Shown: piece by piece, positions 54,830-64,000 of the stretch | Numbering within the stretch: position 1 is the stretch's first letter | Layout: each line of letters begins with the position of its first letter | Origin: Xanthostigma xanthostigma | Lineage: Eukaryota > Arthropoda > Insecta > Raphidioptera > Raphidiidae | DNA length: 64,000 nucleotides | NCBI GenBank assembly: GCA_963575645.1 | Contig: OY754467.1 | Coordinates: 34,531,108-34,595,107 of the forward strand | Reading direction: 5' to 3' | Position numbers and translations under genes: made by a program | Notes under the pieces: generated by a model | What the model saw: the letters and a program-made list of their open reading frames with translations, nothing else | What the model was told of the DNA's origin: nothing | Database searches by the model: none

Positions 54830-54990
54830 TGCTCTTTATCGACTAAAACTTTTGAACAATAACTCTGATCATCATAAAATTTGGACACAACATTCATCTC
54901 AGTAAACTAAGATGAATGTGTGTACTCATGTTCCTCCCTTCCCCATTAGTTCTTTTACACCCGGGTGAAACCGGACGGGACCGCTATATT
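54830..54990 (+). mobile_element. Helitron 3' end fragment
   Basis: Matches the 3' half of the element at 60514-60836 (AATTTGGACACAACATTCAT, then ACCCGGGTGAAACCG and GGGACCGCTA). The CCCG...CGGG hairpin is followed by CTAT, a changed CTRR. Confidence 0.5.
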
Positions 54991-54994
54991 ATAT

Positions 54995-55491
54995 AAATAT
55001 ACAAAAAGGAAACCGTGAATGACTGGACTGATTGACTGACTGAGTAACTGACTGGCTGATCTATCAACGCACAGCTCACTGAACGAATTGGGTGGCAATT
55101 TGGCACACATGTAGTTTTAATGACGTAGGCATCCGCTAAGAACGGATTTATTAAATTCAACCTCTGAAAAGGTGTAACGAGAGTTCAAAATTTGCATGGA
55201 CAAATTATATATCATAGATATATCAATTCGAAAATGCGCAGGATTACGTCTACAAACACGTGTTTCATGCTTTTTCAAAAACAACCCTTTCAGAGGGTGA
55301 AAAGAGGTAAATAGTCTGAAAATCAATATGGGTCTCATTTTCAAGGTTTGTCAAGACATTGATCCCGTGAATTTCATCAATTTTGAAATTTATTAGGGAA
55401 GTCGACGTCGGGAAACGAGTAACTATGCCAAATTATGGGAATGCATCCGTGTTTCGTCTCAATCGCATGCGAAGCCGCGGGTAACGGCCAG
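54995..55491 (+). mobile_element. Non-autonomous Helitron, about 497 bp
   Basis: A TATATAAA-rich start, GACTGACTGACTGAGTAACT, ATCAACGCACAGCTC and GACGTAGGCATCCGCTAAGA belong to a Helitron family widespread in insects. The 3' end GCGAAGCCGCGGGTAACGG followed by CCAG and T is one base from the canonical CTAG|T end. Confidence 0.65.
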
Positions 55492-55776
55492 TAGTGCATA
55501 CAATAAGCGAAACATCACTCATTCACTGACTGGCTGACCCATTCGTCATGAGATCTTAGAAACAGGGTCCGCCAGTGAAACCGAACGGTTTTTTAAATGG
55601 AAATAAATGAGTTTTCGAAATTTTTTCTTAATTTATTTTAAAGTAAAGAGGAAGTGTCAAAATTTACATACAGCATCAAAAAAAAAAACATCATAAAGCA
55701 AAAACTATGTCGCTGAAATATTGAGCACCAATTTCGCTATAGTGCGAGTCTAGGATTAGCAATAGGTTGATATTTA

Positions 55777-56205
55777 AGGCTGGTTTTGCCGCTAGAAACA
55801 CTGCTGGGACTTGAGCTGGCTGCCGTGCGGGTTACGAAGACGGAAATGACGTCACTGCGAGCTCGCCAACAAGGTAACAAAATGAATTTCAAAATTAGAA
55901 TCGGGTTTATTTTTCTTGTTTGGTTGTCTGTTTGTTCTGAGCAAGAACCAATCAGGAAACAGTATCTTGTCACGTGAGTGACATAGCCAAACGGCCACCA
56001 ACAAACACTGTGTCATACTGTGTGTTTCGTTCAGAGACAATAAACGTCCATTTTTGTTACCATTCAAACTATAACTGCGCGCGCACCCAACCCATCTACA
56101 AGCTTTATACATCGTGTGAAGTGAGCACATAAAAGTCGAAAACAACGCTTGAAAACTTTTAGCAAATTTAGAAAGGAATCTAGTGGCAAAACCAGCCTCG
56201 TGTGC
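55777..56205 (+). mobile_element. Family M, best full copy
   Basis: Begins AGGCTGGTTTTGCCGCTAGA and ends in the near-complement TAGTGGCAAAACCAGCCT. The interior holds the CCAATCAGGAAACAGTATC core, CACGTGAGTGACA and the GCGCGCGCAC run. No ORF. The right end continues TCGTGTGCAGC as in the copy at 63.9 kb, so the left end may be trimmed. Confidence 0.7.
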
Positions 56206-56612
56206 AGCGGTCTTTACATAACTTTTCTGACAAGCAATGTTTCCTTGCATAACTTACTGATGAACAATTATTGCATTTATTTATACAAGATAATAAATTC
56301 GGTTTGTATTGGAGTGATCCATAATGGTGTTACGTTATTAAAAATGAACCTTAATTACAACGTTGTATAGTAAATAATTACATTAGTTAATAATGTAATT
56401 AGTTTAGCAAATAATTAATGTGTTTAGTAATTACTGTTAATAAACACACAATACCTGCTTGTTTTACAACACAGGTAACGGTCTGCATTCAGATGATGTT
56501 CCTACGAAATTCTTTGTATACTCGCCAAAACAAGTTGTTATACTCCGTTCAACTAACCAAGAATGTTTTGAACATATATTTAATAGTTAATAACTTAATA
56601 CCCATCTATATT
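56206..56612. other. No gene recognised
   Basis: AT-rich, no supported feature. Confidence 0.4.
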
Positions 56613-57403
56613 GATAGCAAAGATCGGGAGAAAGACTTAAACACTACGGTGCAGACATATATACGTTTGTCTCACTTATTATACTCTGATTCTCATGCGC
56701 ATATCCGTGAATGGAGCAGCGTCAGTCAGCACATGGAACTAATAGAGTGCCCGTCGGCAAAAATTTTATTGGTACATACTCTCCCTAAACATTGTATATG
56801 GCTTCATTAGGCCTAGTCTGACACCTATTTCCTCTATGACTTTTCTTGATTTTGGGGCGTTTTCCCTCTAAATTTTCCGAAAGAAGTCGTTTTGGCGACA
56901 TGTAAAAATTTTTAGATACTGTTTGTTTTTTTAATTGGATAGCTTAAAAACTTCAACCAAAACGCTAAATTAATGTTCTCTGACAAATAACATGAACTAT
57001 TTAAAATGTCTGACACCTCGAATATACATATTCGAGGTGTCAGACATTTTAAATGGTTCATGTTATTTGTCTGACTATAAGCTGTGAAAGGGAGGTGGCT
57101 TGTTCTATTCCATTTACTAATTGCTCCACTATAGACGCGACGTACTTGCGCACAAGGGGTTAAGTAAAAGAGAGAGAGATAGAAAATAGTCAAGAGTCAT
57201 TTGCCGTCTCACTTCATGGGCAACGCTTCCACTTACGGCCACTAGCAATATAGAAGTTACATATTAAATATAAGGCTGCAACTGACGCGCATCCATTCAC
57301 GGACATGCGCATGAGACTCGGAGTATAAAAAGTGAGACAGACGTATAAATATCTGCACCGTAGTGTTTAAGTCTTTCTCCCGATATTTGCTAGCAATATG
57401 ATG
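56613..57403. repeat. R4, full foldback copy with empty R3 site
   Basis: Outer arms 56613-56735 and 57278-57403 are inverted copies (GGGAGAAAGACTTAAACACT and its complement). Inside, 56976-57073 is a second palindrome with 48-bp arms. The R3 target seen at 28.55 kb is uninterrupted here (56904-56925). Confidence 0.75.
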
Positions 57404-58011
57404 GGACTACTTTAATATAATAAAGTTATAGTTTCGTTACGAAATTAAGATGTAAGATTTAAATATACAAACGAATAGCTATAGTTTGCTATTGTATTGT
57501 GAAATACTATATAATAATTCTCTTGTTCCAATTTTCATTTGCAATTAATGCCCTCAGATACAGTAATATTGTTTACATCTCTGATCTTTTCTCATCGATA
57601 TAGGCAAAGTTTACGCTGTGAGTGCAGTGCGTCAACTATAATATATATACACAGAGTCTGTGTTTATTTTTCTTTTCATTGCTAGCACCGGAGGCATTCT
57701 TCTGCTTTTGTTCAAAGTAACAATGTCTTCATTTAATCCCAACAAACATTTTTGCTTGATCTTTTCAACGTAGGTATTGTTCTTTTTCTGTTCCTAAATT
57801 CTTCTTCATGTCTGAACAACGAATTTTAAATTTTCATCGTTACATTACAAAATTAACTCTTTTTATATTCTTACACATTTTAAAAAAACGCCTTTCGCCT
57901 GTAAAGATAATTAACAGTCTTTTATTTACTGAAACCTGTTTATTTTTTATTTGATCAACAATAAAATCGTCGTTCAAAGTTTTGCTTCTAGCTTGTTTAA
58001 GAAATTAGATA
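57404..58011. other. No gene recognised
   Basis: AT-rich, no supported feature. Confidence 0.4.
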
Positions 58012-58735
58012 TGTTACGGTCTATACCCGAATTCGGTCAATGACCGAAATAAATGCGCAAAACTAGTTTTGACCAACGGATATTGCCCAAACCCGAAATC
58101 TTTAATTTAAACGGGTATTGAGTGTTATAAACTGAGCAATACTTAGTAGTTTTGCGCATTTTCAGTTGGACAAAACTAGTTCTGTCTATTTCTGAATGGA
58201 CAATACTAGTACTGCTTGTTTCATTCAATCAACGTCCGAAGCCGAATAAAAGTATGTTCTTTTTTACCTATTGAATTGTTCTCCTGGATGTTATAATTAA
58301 TATAATGGTGGGATATTCAGTGTAATAATTAAGTAAAAATGCAAGGTGAATTCGAGTCTCAACTAGTTCGGCAATTTGAGGCTTCTGAAACATAATTAGC
58401 TTACTACACTAAGTGAGGTTAAGAAAGCAAAATTGAAAGCTCTGTCTGCTAAACAATGCAGAAGAATAAATCACTTTGATATAAGTATCGTTGATGTAGA
58501 AAAGTTAATTAAAAAACACAAAGAAGATTCCGATGCCATACTAGATATTGTCCGTTCAGAAATGGACAGAACTAGTTTTGTCCAATTGAAAAAGCGAAAA
58601 ATTAGTTTTGCTCATTTTAAAACACTCAATACCCGTTCAAATGTAAGATTTTGGGTTTGGGCAATATTCGTTGATCAAAACTAGTTTTGCGCATTTATTT
58701 CGGTCATTGACCGAATTCGGGTATAGACCGTAACA
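58012..58735 (+). mobile_element. Ginger-like DNA element, 724 bp, non-autonomous
   Basis: The ends are TGTTACGGTCTATACC and its exact complement, opening inverted repeats of about 205 bp. GATA lies directly on both sides (58008-58011 and 58736-58739), a perfect 4-bp target duplication. TGTNR termini, long inverted repeats and a 4-bp duplication match Ginger-type integrase transposons. ACTAGTTTTG words recur several times within each arm, as expected of enzyme-binding subrepeats. Confidence 0.65.
58433..58570 (+). pseudogene. Relic of KRBA2/Ginger-type integrase N-terminal region
   Basis: Between the inverted repeats a frame reads LKALSAKQCRRINHFDISIV then DVEKLIKKHKEDSDAI. The pattern of a short helical segment followed by (D/N)VEKLIKK resembles the region before the H2C2 zinc finger in KRBA2/SCAND3-like integrases of Ginger elements. 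The zinc finger and DDE core are absent. The frame then runs into the right inverted repeat. The similarity is from memory of the family and is short. Confidence 0.4.
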
Positions 58736-58739
58736 GATA

Positions 58740-59805
58740 CACTATTCCATATTCATCGACATAACTCTCCTAACAATATTACTAATTAAAAATGGTAAAC
58801 GATGATTGGAAAGGGGGTACAGGGGTGTCTGATGATTCTAGTCTGATGGTTACAAAGTGGGGACGGGGAGGCGAAAGCGTCTGGAGACAAAATGTCGAAT
58901 ATTTTTTAGTTTTTAGTGTTGCGTTAGATCATCCTCACCCTCTCCGTCCCCTCTCTTTTTCTTCGACCACAAGGGGCGTACTTGTAGAGTCCTAATAAAC
59001 AACCCACCTAACGGCTTGTTCAATATTAATTCACGAAACTCGAAAGTCTTAATTATATTTGAAATTAAAAAGTTTAATTTTTTTTCAGATTCATCCAATT
59101 AGCTATTATCATAAAATGTAAAGTTATTAGATTTTTTTTTCATATTTACGCATGAACAAAATATGATTTAATTTAAATAATTCACATCAAAATTGGTCTA
59201 AGAAATTTTTGAATTCAATAAAAATTTCTACTTGATTTAATGTGTTCAGCTAAGCTATCAATAAAATATGTATTGTATTCAATTTAACCTAAAAAGATTG
59301 TTAAAACTTTTCGATACATATATTTTGCGATACGTTATATGTCTGATCAAACAGGTATATGATTATCGGAGTTAACTTTATTTTCAAATCTAAGAAAACT
59401 CAACCAGTATTTTCAATAAATGTAGTAAGTATTAAGTAAAGAAAGTTTTTCTTGTGAATTGAAACGGAAATTATAGGTTATCATTTAAATACGAACTCAC
59501 TAAATGGCCGGGGTTCGGAAAATTTTAAATATTTCTATTCAATAGACCTATTAAAATACAACGAACGTTTTTTATAAGTCCAGAAACCGCAATATTTCTT
59601 TTGTCATAACTATAAGCTTATTTTTGATCAAAATATCTTGGTTTTTTATAATAGGTCTATTTTAATAATTAGGTACATGTAATATTTAATATTCAATATT
59701 GATTATACTGAGAAGTTTGTCGCGTGGATCTCAAGGATCGAACTCCTCATAAACGATCCAACCTAAAGTTTGTTTTATTTAGTAACTTGCGGGCCGCTTC
59801 TTAAA
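58740..59805. other. No gene recognised
   Basis: No supported feature. Confidence 0.4.
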
Positions 59806-60505
59806 TTGGAAAATTTTTCAGAGAAAAGTCCGCTCTGTTTCGTTTTATATTGTACATACTCATAGAAAAAGTCATTCTGAATCGATTCCGACCATTCGCA
59901 ACCATGTATCTCTTTTAGTTTCGGAGATATAGTCAATTTTAATTCTTTAAATTTTTATACATTTTAAACCGCCATAGAGTCTAAAGTAATCGAGATACGA
60001 ATTTGCTCTTAAGCCTAACCGATTCAGCGTACTTTTTCTATAAGACACACCAATATTAAACATATGGGGATATATTTAAATATTTTTCTAAATATCGTAA
60101 ATCTTTTCATGTTTTCATGCGGTTTGCTAATCTGCAACTTTTTACGACAGTAAACGATTTTTGGCCGGTTTTATATTAACCGCACTTATAGAAAAAGTCA
60201 AGCTGAATAGATTTCGACATTCCGCAACCCTGTATCACTTTTAGCTTCAAAGATACGAGCGTTTATTTATATTATTTGAGAAAAACTTAAAAACGCCATA
60301 GCTTCTGAATTATAACTAACGATACTGATGTGGGAGTGGTCGGAATCGATTCAGCGTGATTTTTTTATAAGAATAGCCTCAGTTGTGAGTCGTATGTAAA
60401 CAATATCTACCAGATTTCTGAGTTTTCTTAAAAACGGAAAATGTAAGAAAAATTTAGAAAATAAATTCGCTATTGCTCGTTGGATATTAAATATACCTAC
60501 ATTAT
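59806..60505. repeat. R5, third copy of 623-bp tandem repeat
   Basis: One full unit in the same order as 19486-19985 plus 19068-19460, followed by the start of another unit (GGAAAATGTAAG..AAATAAATTCGC), so this locus was also a tandem. Confidence 0.65.
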
Positions 60506-60513
60506 ATAGAAGA

Positions 60514-60836
60514 TTAGCGGTCCCGCTCGGTTTCTCCCGGGTGCAATCTAACGAATGGGGGGGGGGGAGATGAGTACGCATATTTATCTTAGTTTACCGA
60601 GATGAGTGTTGTGTCCAAATTTCACGATGATAGGAGTTACCGTTAAAAAGTTTTTTTGAGTTACATTTTGCAACATTTTTCATTGATGCTCCGCTCCTAT
60701 TGATCGTCGCGTGATATATTATAGCTTATAGTCTTCCTCGATAAATGGGCTATCCAACAAAAAAATTCTATTCGAACCAACATTTCCTGAGATTAGCGCG
60801 TTCAACCAAACAAAGTCTTCAGCTTTATAATAAAAC
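60514..60836 (-). mobile_element. Non-autonomous Helitron, nearly complete
   Basis: On the minus strand it starts near TTATAAAGCTGAAGACTTTG (the first bases of the TCTATACTAATA start are lost), then CGCGCTAATCTCAGG, and ends with the CCCGGG...CGGG hairpin and GGGACCGCTAA followed by T, a canonical CTRR|T end. Confidence 0.65.
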
Positions 60837-61400
60837 TGTTCTAGTTCGTGGTGGAAATTATTTATTTTCAATAACAAACGTTTAAACAAACTAAAAGTTC
60901 TATTTTAACTTAACAGAAACAAAACAACAAATTCTGACTAATAAAATAAAACTATAAGTAACGAAGAATATAATGTCACCAATTATATGTACGCAAAATA
61001 TTTACAACTATATACACAAGATTATTTAGAAACACACCAAAATTCATTTTAACACACTTATTTATTAACTATATACAGTTCTATTTATTTCGTATACTAT
61101 TATTTACACAGTTAATTTATTGATTTATCTTAGCAGATACCTCAGCACTGACTGTGAATTTATATAGGTTCTTCACACAATGTATCACTGTCCCCGTATC
61201 ACTGTCGCATTATGAGCTATCCCGTGGTTTATATAGGCGCTGGATCGTTCTTTCCTTTATTGCATTCATTGTTGTCTGGAATTTGCCAACAACGCCCTGT
61301 TTACCTACGCATATTGTTGGAACATCAATCCGATTGTTGTTGCCCCACAAGAATATGTGTCTCATTATTAGAATGACGAGCTGATTATCTCACAAAATTC
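60829..61400 (-). mobile_element. LTR relic, inverted relative of 24932-25346
   Basis: On the minus strand it shares CCAGACAACAATGAATGCAA, a TATATAAACCAC box, AATAAATAATTTCCACCACG and the CGAACTAGAACAG end with the copy at 25 kb. About 230 bp in the middle (60905-61135) has no match and may be another insertion. Confidence 0.45.
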
Positions 61401-62402
61401 TTTATTGTGCCAACGGGGAGATTGTAACAATATGTTAGTATAGATATTGATCATTTCTAAAACGAATATGTTATAAACCAGACATGTAATGCATACACGT
61501 ATGACTAAGAGCGACAGAGAAAGAGAGAACATCACATGTAGGTACATCATATTGTATACTGGGAGTCGAAGCGGTGATGTTAATATTCAAAACTTTCCAA
61601 TTACTTCCACATGAGGATAAACTAGTATATAAACTCGTTTAAAAGTTTGACAATTTACTGTATATTTGAGTACCTGTAGATTTACTATTATACATTAAAT
61701 TTATTATCACAAGACGTGTCTCCGTCACTCCATACATGTGCTGCTCTCTCCCTCATGTTAACAACTCGTTCGGCCCTAACTTTCATCAAGACCACCTCGT
61801 CAGACAACAATGTTTTAATATTCAATGAGTATCCGGTACTACAAGTCTCTGTTTTTTAACAAAGACCTGCTGCCCGGTTTTTGCCAGTGTTTCTATCTTA
61901 GGTATTTTTCCCTTTTAGGGGATTTTTTTCTATTCAGGGTTATATTTTTTAAGGTAATTTTTAGGGTAAAATATTTTTACATGGCTCTAATTAAAATATT
62001 TAAAAATACTGCACAAGCGCTCCTGTCAGCTTATCTAAATACTGGCCTTGTATTACCGACAGTAGAAGTTTAAGAACCAATTTAATTTTTAATTAATAAT
62101 ATACATTTCAAAAATAATTTAATATTATTTATAACAAAAATTCAATTTTAAAAATATAGGGGAAAATATTTTGAAAACTATGTTTTTAGGAGATTTTCAT
62201 TTTAGGGTTAGGGGAAAATCAATTCTCAAAGTGTCAACACTGGGTTCTGCTTTGAAACATGACTAATGTTAGAGATTTTGAATTATGTCCACGGTGGACA
62301 CTAATGTCGACGGTGAATACAGTTATTATTTTTTTATTGATATAATTCTAAGATAAAATTAATAATGCGTTTTTGTCTTTAGTGTAATAGCTCTTACAAT
62401 TA
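61401..62402. other. No gene recognised
   Basis: No supported feature. Confidence 0.4.
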
Positions 62403-62447
62403 CTGGCCGTAGCTCAGTTGGTTAGAGCGTCGTGCTAACATCGCCCC
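62403..62447 (+). ncRNA. tRNA-Ile-like 5' half, truncated
   Basis: GGCCGTAGCTCAGTTGGTTA and GAGCGTCGTGCTAA follow the acceptor, D arm and anticodon stem of tRNA-Ile. The anticodon is lost (CATC after CTAA) and no T arm follows. It is a pseudogene or a SINE fragment. Confidence 0.6.
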
Positions 62448-62511
62448 ATGGCCTGTATAATATTTTCATATTTTTACGATTTATTTTTGTTTTTACCACG
62501 TTTTTATTAAC

Positions 62512-62872
62512 TAAAAAGAAGAAAGTAATAAAATAAATTTAAAAAAAATTAATATATATACCACGTTTATAGAACGAACTAAAAAGTATAAAATAATTTC
62601 TTTACAAACAGATTTTTAACGTGCACGATTTGAAACGAAAAACGTGGAACTCATGCGAAAATTATATAAAATGTGAAGAGAGTAGCTATCAATGAAAAAA
62701 TCTATTTATGAGATAAAACGAATAATGCGTCTCACGTTTTTCGTTTCAAATCCTACAAGTTAAAAATCTGTTTGTAAAGAAATTATTTTATACTTTTTAG
62801 TTCGTTCTAAAAACGTGGTACCTATATTAAATTTTTTTTCAATTTATTTTATTATATGCATTTGTTACTTTT
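62512..62872. repeat. Foldback with arms of about 130 bp
   Basis: CACGTTTATAGAACGAACTA, TTTCTTTACAAACAGATTTT and CGAAAAACGTG in the left arm are met by their complements in reverse order in the right arm. Confidence 0.8.
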
Positions 62873-63483
62873 TTATATACCAATCAAACGTGCAGTACCT
62901 ACTTTACAAAAATCCTTGCTCGAACTATGAAGAGCCCGACCCTGTCAATAAAGTTGGTCAAACCCGACGAAGTTAACTCAACTTTCGAATCCATTATACT
63001 ATTGCATTATTAAACTTTAATAGACGAATTAATGTTATTCGGTTTTCTAAAACTTCACTGCAGACAGAACTTAATGAAAATCGCAGTTGAGTGAAGTTGG
63101 AAGTTTATTCATTTTAAAACTATAATCAACAACAATGGAGACCTGGTGCAGTGCGCGTGTGTAATGTATAATAACCCGTTAAAACTAACAAAGTTTACCT
63201 ATTGTGTGTTTAAATTCATTCCACATACGCCAAGCCCGTGCATCGTACTGAAGTCAGTGTTGCTAACATGGCGGACAGAAATGTGCAGCGTGTGCGTTCT
63301 GTTAATGTCATTTTAGTCAAGGGCGTAGATATGGGGAGTAAAGGGGGTAATAACTGCCTCAGGACCATAATTATAAAAAATAAAACAAAATTTAGACAAG
63401 ATTGCAACAACGTATTTTGTAACATAATTAGTTTGTGAATTAATATTTTGCTTGACACCTTTCTTCGTGAGTATTCTTGTTTG
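62873..63483. other. No gene recognised
   Basis: No supported feature. Confidence 0.4.
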
Positions 63484-63550
63484 ATATTAATAAAACTTAT
63501 AAAAAAATATTGATTTTTTATTTATATTTTTTTATAAGTTTTATTAATAT
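63484..63550. repeat. Perfect hairpin, 27-bp arms, 13-nt loop
   Basis: 63484-63510 is the exact complement of 63524-63550. All A/T except for one G-C pair in each arm. Confidence 0.9.
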
Positions 63551-63603
63551 AGGTAATACTTAGTATTCAAATGCATTGACCAACACTTACATAAAATTCG
63601 TAC

Positions 63604-63957
63604 TCGAGGCTGGTTTTGCCGCTAGATTTCTCGCGCTAGATTTAACTGCTATATGGTTTTCAAGCGCTGGTTTTTGTGATGGCTTCACACGATGCATGTC
63701 TTGAAGTTTGCTTTGTAAATGGGCTTGGTGCGCGCGCAGTGAAACAATGTTAACAAAAGTGAACGTTAATTGTCTCTGAACAGAACACACACTGTGGCGA
63801 CGGTGCCAAGATACTGTTTGCTGATTGATTCATGCTCAAAACAAGCGGACGAACAAGCAAAAAAATAGCCCCGCAGTTAAGTCATTTCTAGCTTCGTAAC
63901 TCGCACGGCAGTCAGTTCAAGTCCCGGCAGCGACAAAACTAGCCTCGTGTGCAGCAC
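63604..63957 (-). mobile_element. Family M, inverted copy
   Basis: Runs from CGAGGCTGGTTTTGCCGCTA to the near-complement at 63925-63957 (AAAACTAGCCTCGTGTGCAG). The interior matches 9160-9545 in reverse orientation, including the GCGCGCGCA run and the AGATACTGTTTGCTGATTGA core. Confidence 0.7.
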
Positions 63958-64000
63958 CCTTTAAGCTTTAAAAGCGAAGATATAGATAAATAAATAAAAA

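Noticed and set aside
55117..55344. 75-codon minus-strand frame
   Set aside because: It lies wholly inside a non-autonomous Helitron family whose sequence is non-coding.
62403..62447. Functional tRNA-Ile gene
   Set aside because: Only the 5' half is present; the anticodon and T arm are missing.

Overview
The window looks like an AT-rich, transposon-dense stretch of an arthropod (probably insect) nuclear genome. The evidence is splice and TATA signals instead of bacterial gene packing, a CR1/Jockey-type LINE, an animal-type Helitron, pogo, mariner, hAT and Ginger-like DNA elements, tRNA-derived SINE heads, and frequent GTACCTA/TAGGTAC words. The insect order cannot be fixed from the sequence. 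No host protein-coding gene was recognised. Every confident coding region belongs to a mobile element.

Layout. 1-4103: a LINE (end of ORF1, most of ORF2, 3' UTR and an AAT-repeat tail), broken by one +1 frameshift and by a 903-bp pogo-like element. 4104-5480: two arms of interspersed family R1 in inverted orientation. 5.5-13 kb: TIR and foldback elements, a hAT MITE (9946-10236) and the 3' end of a second LINE (10563-10947). 13.2-18 kb: a mariner deletion derivative with transposase remnants, a hAT MITE with a perfect 8-bp target duplication, family R2, family M and a Helentron/HINE-like element (R3). 19-21 kb: a dimer of a 623-bp tandem repeat (R5) and TTCGGC-rich sequence. 22.7-26 kb: foldback family R4, the second pogo-like copy, a third hAT MITE, a probable BEL/Pao-type LTR relic and a long palindrome. 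27-40 kb: direct repeats, the second R3 copy (with its empty site near 56.9 kb), an antisense reverse-transcriptase fragment, R1 and R2 copies and hairpins. 40.7-42.3 kb: Helitron 5' end, tRNA-Lys-like head and a higher-order satellite of 37-bp units. 43.4-48.0 kb: one intact 1535-residue Rep-helicase ORF of a Helitron on the minus strand, the best gene in the window and visibly richer in G+C than its surroundings. 48.3-51.9 kb: an R1 copy split by two nested elements, one holding an 860-bp palindrome. 53.6-54.7 kb: CpG-rich sequence. 54.8-64 kb: Helitron ends, family M, R4, a Ginger-like element with a 4-bp target duplication (58012-58735), R5, an inverted LTR relic and terminal palindromes.

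How the parts relate. Most elements are non-autonomous: they keep termini but have lost or broken their enzymes, so they would depend on proteins encoded elsewhere. Only the Helitron keeps an uninterrupted enzyme here. Nested insertions give a relative history: pogo into LINE, R3 into R4 and into a hairpin, and two elements into R1.
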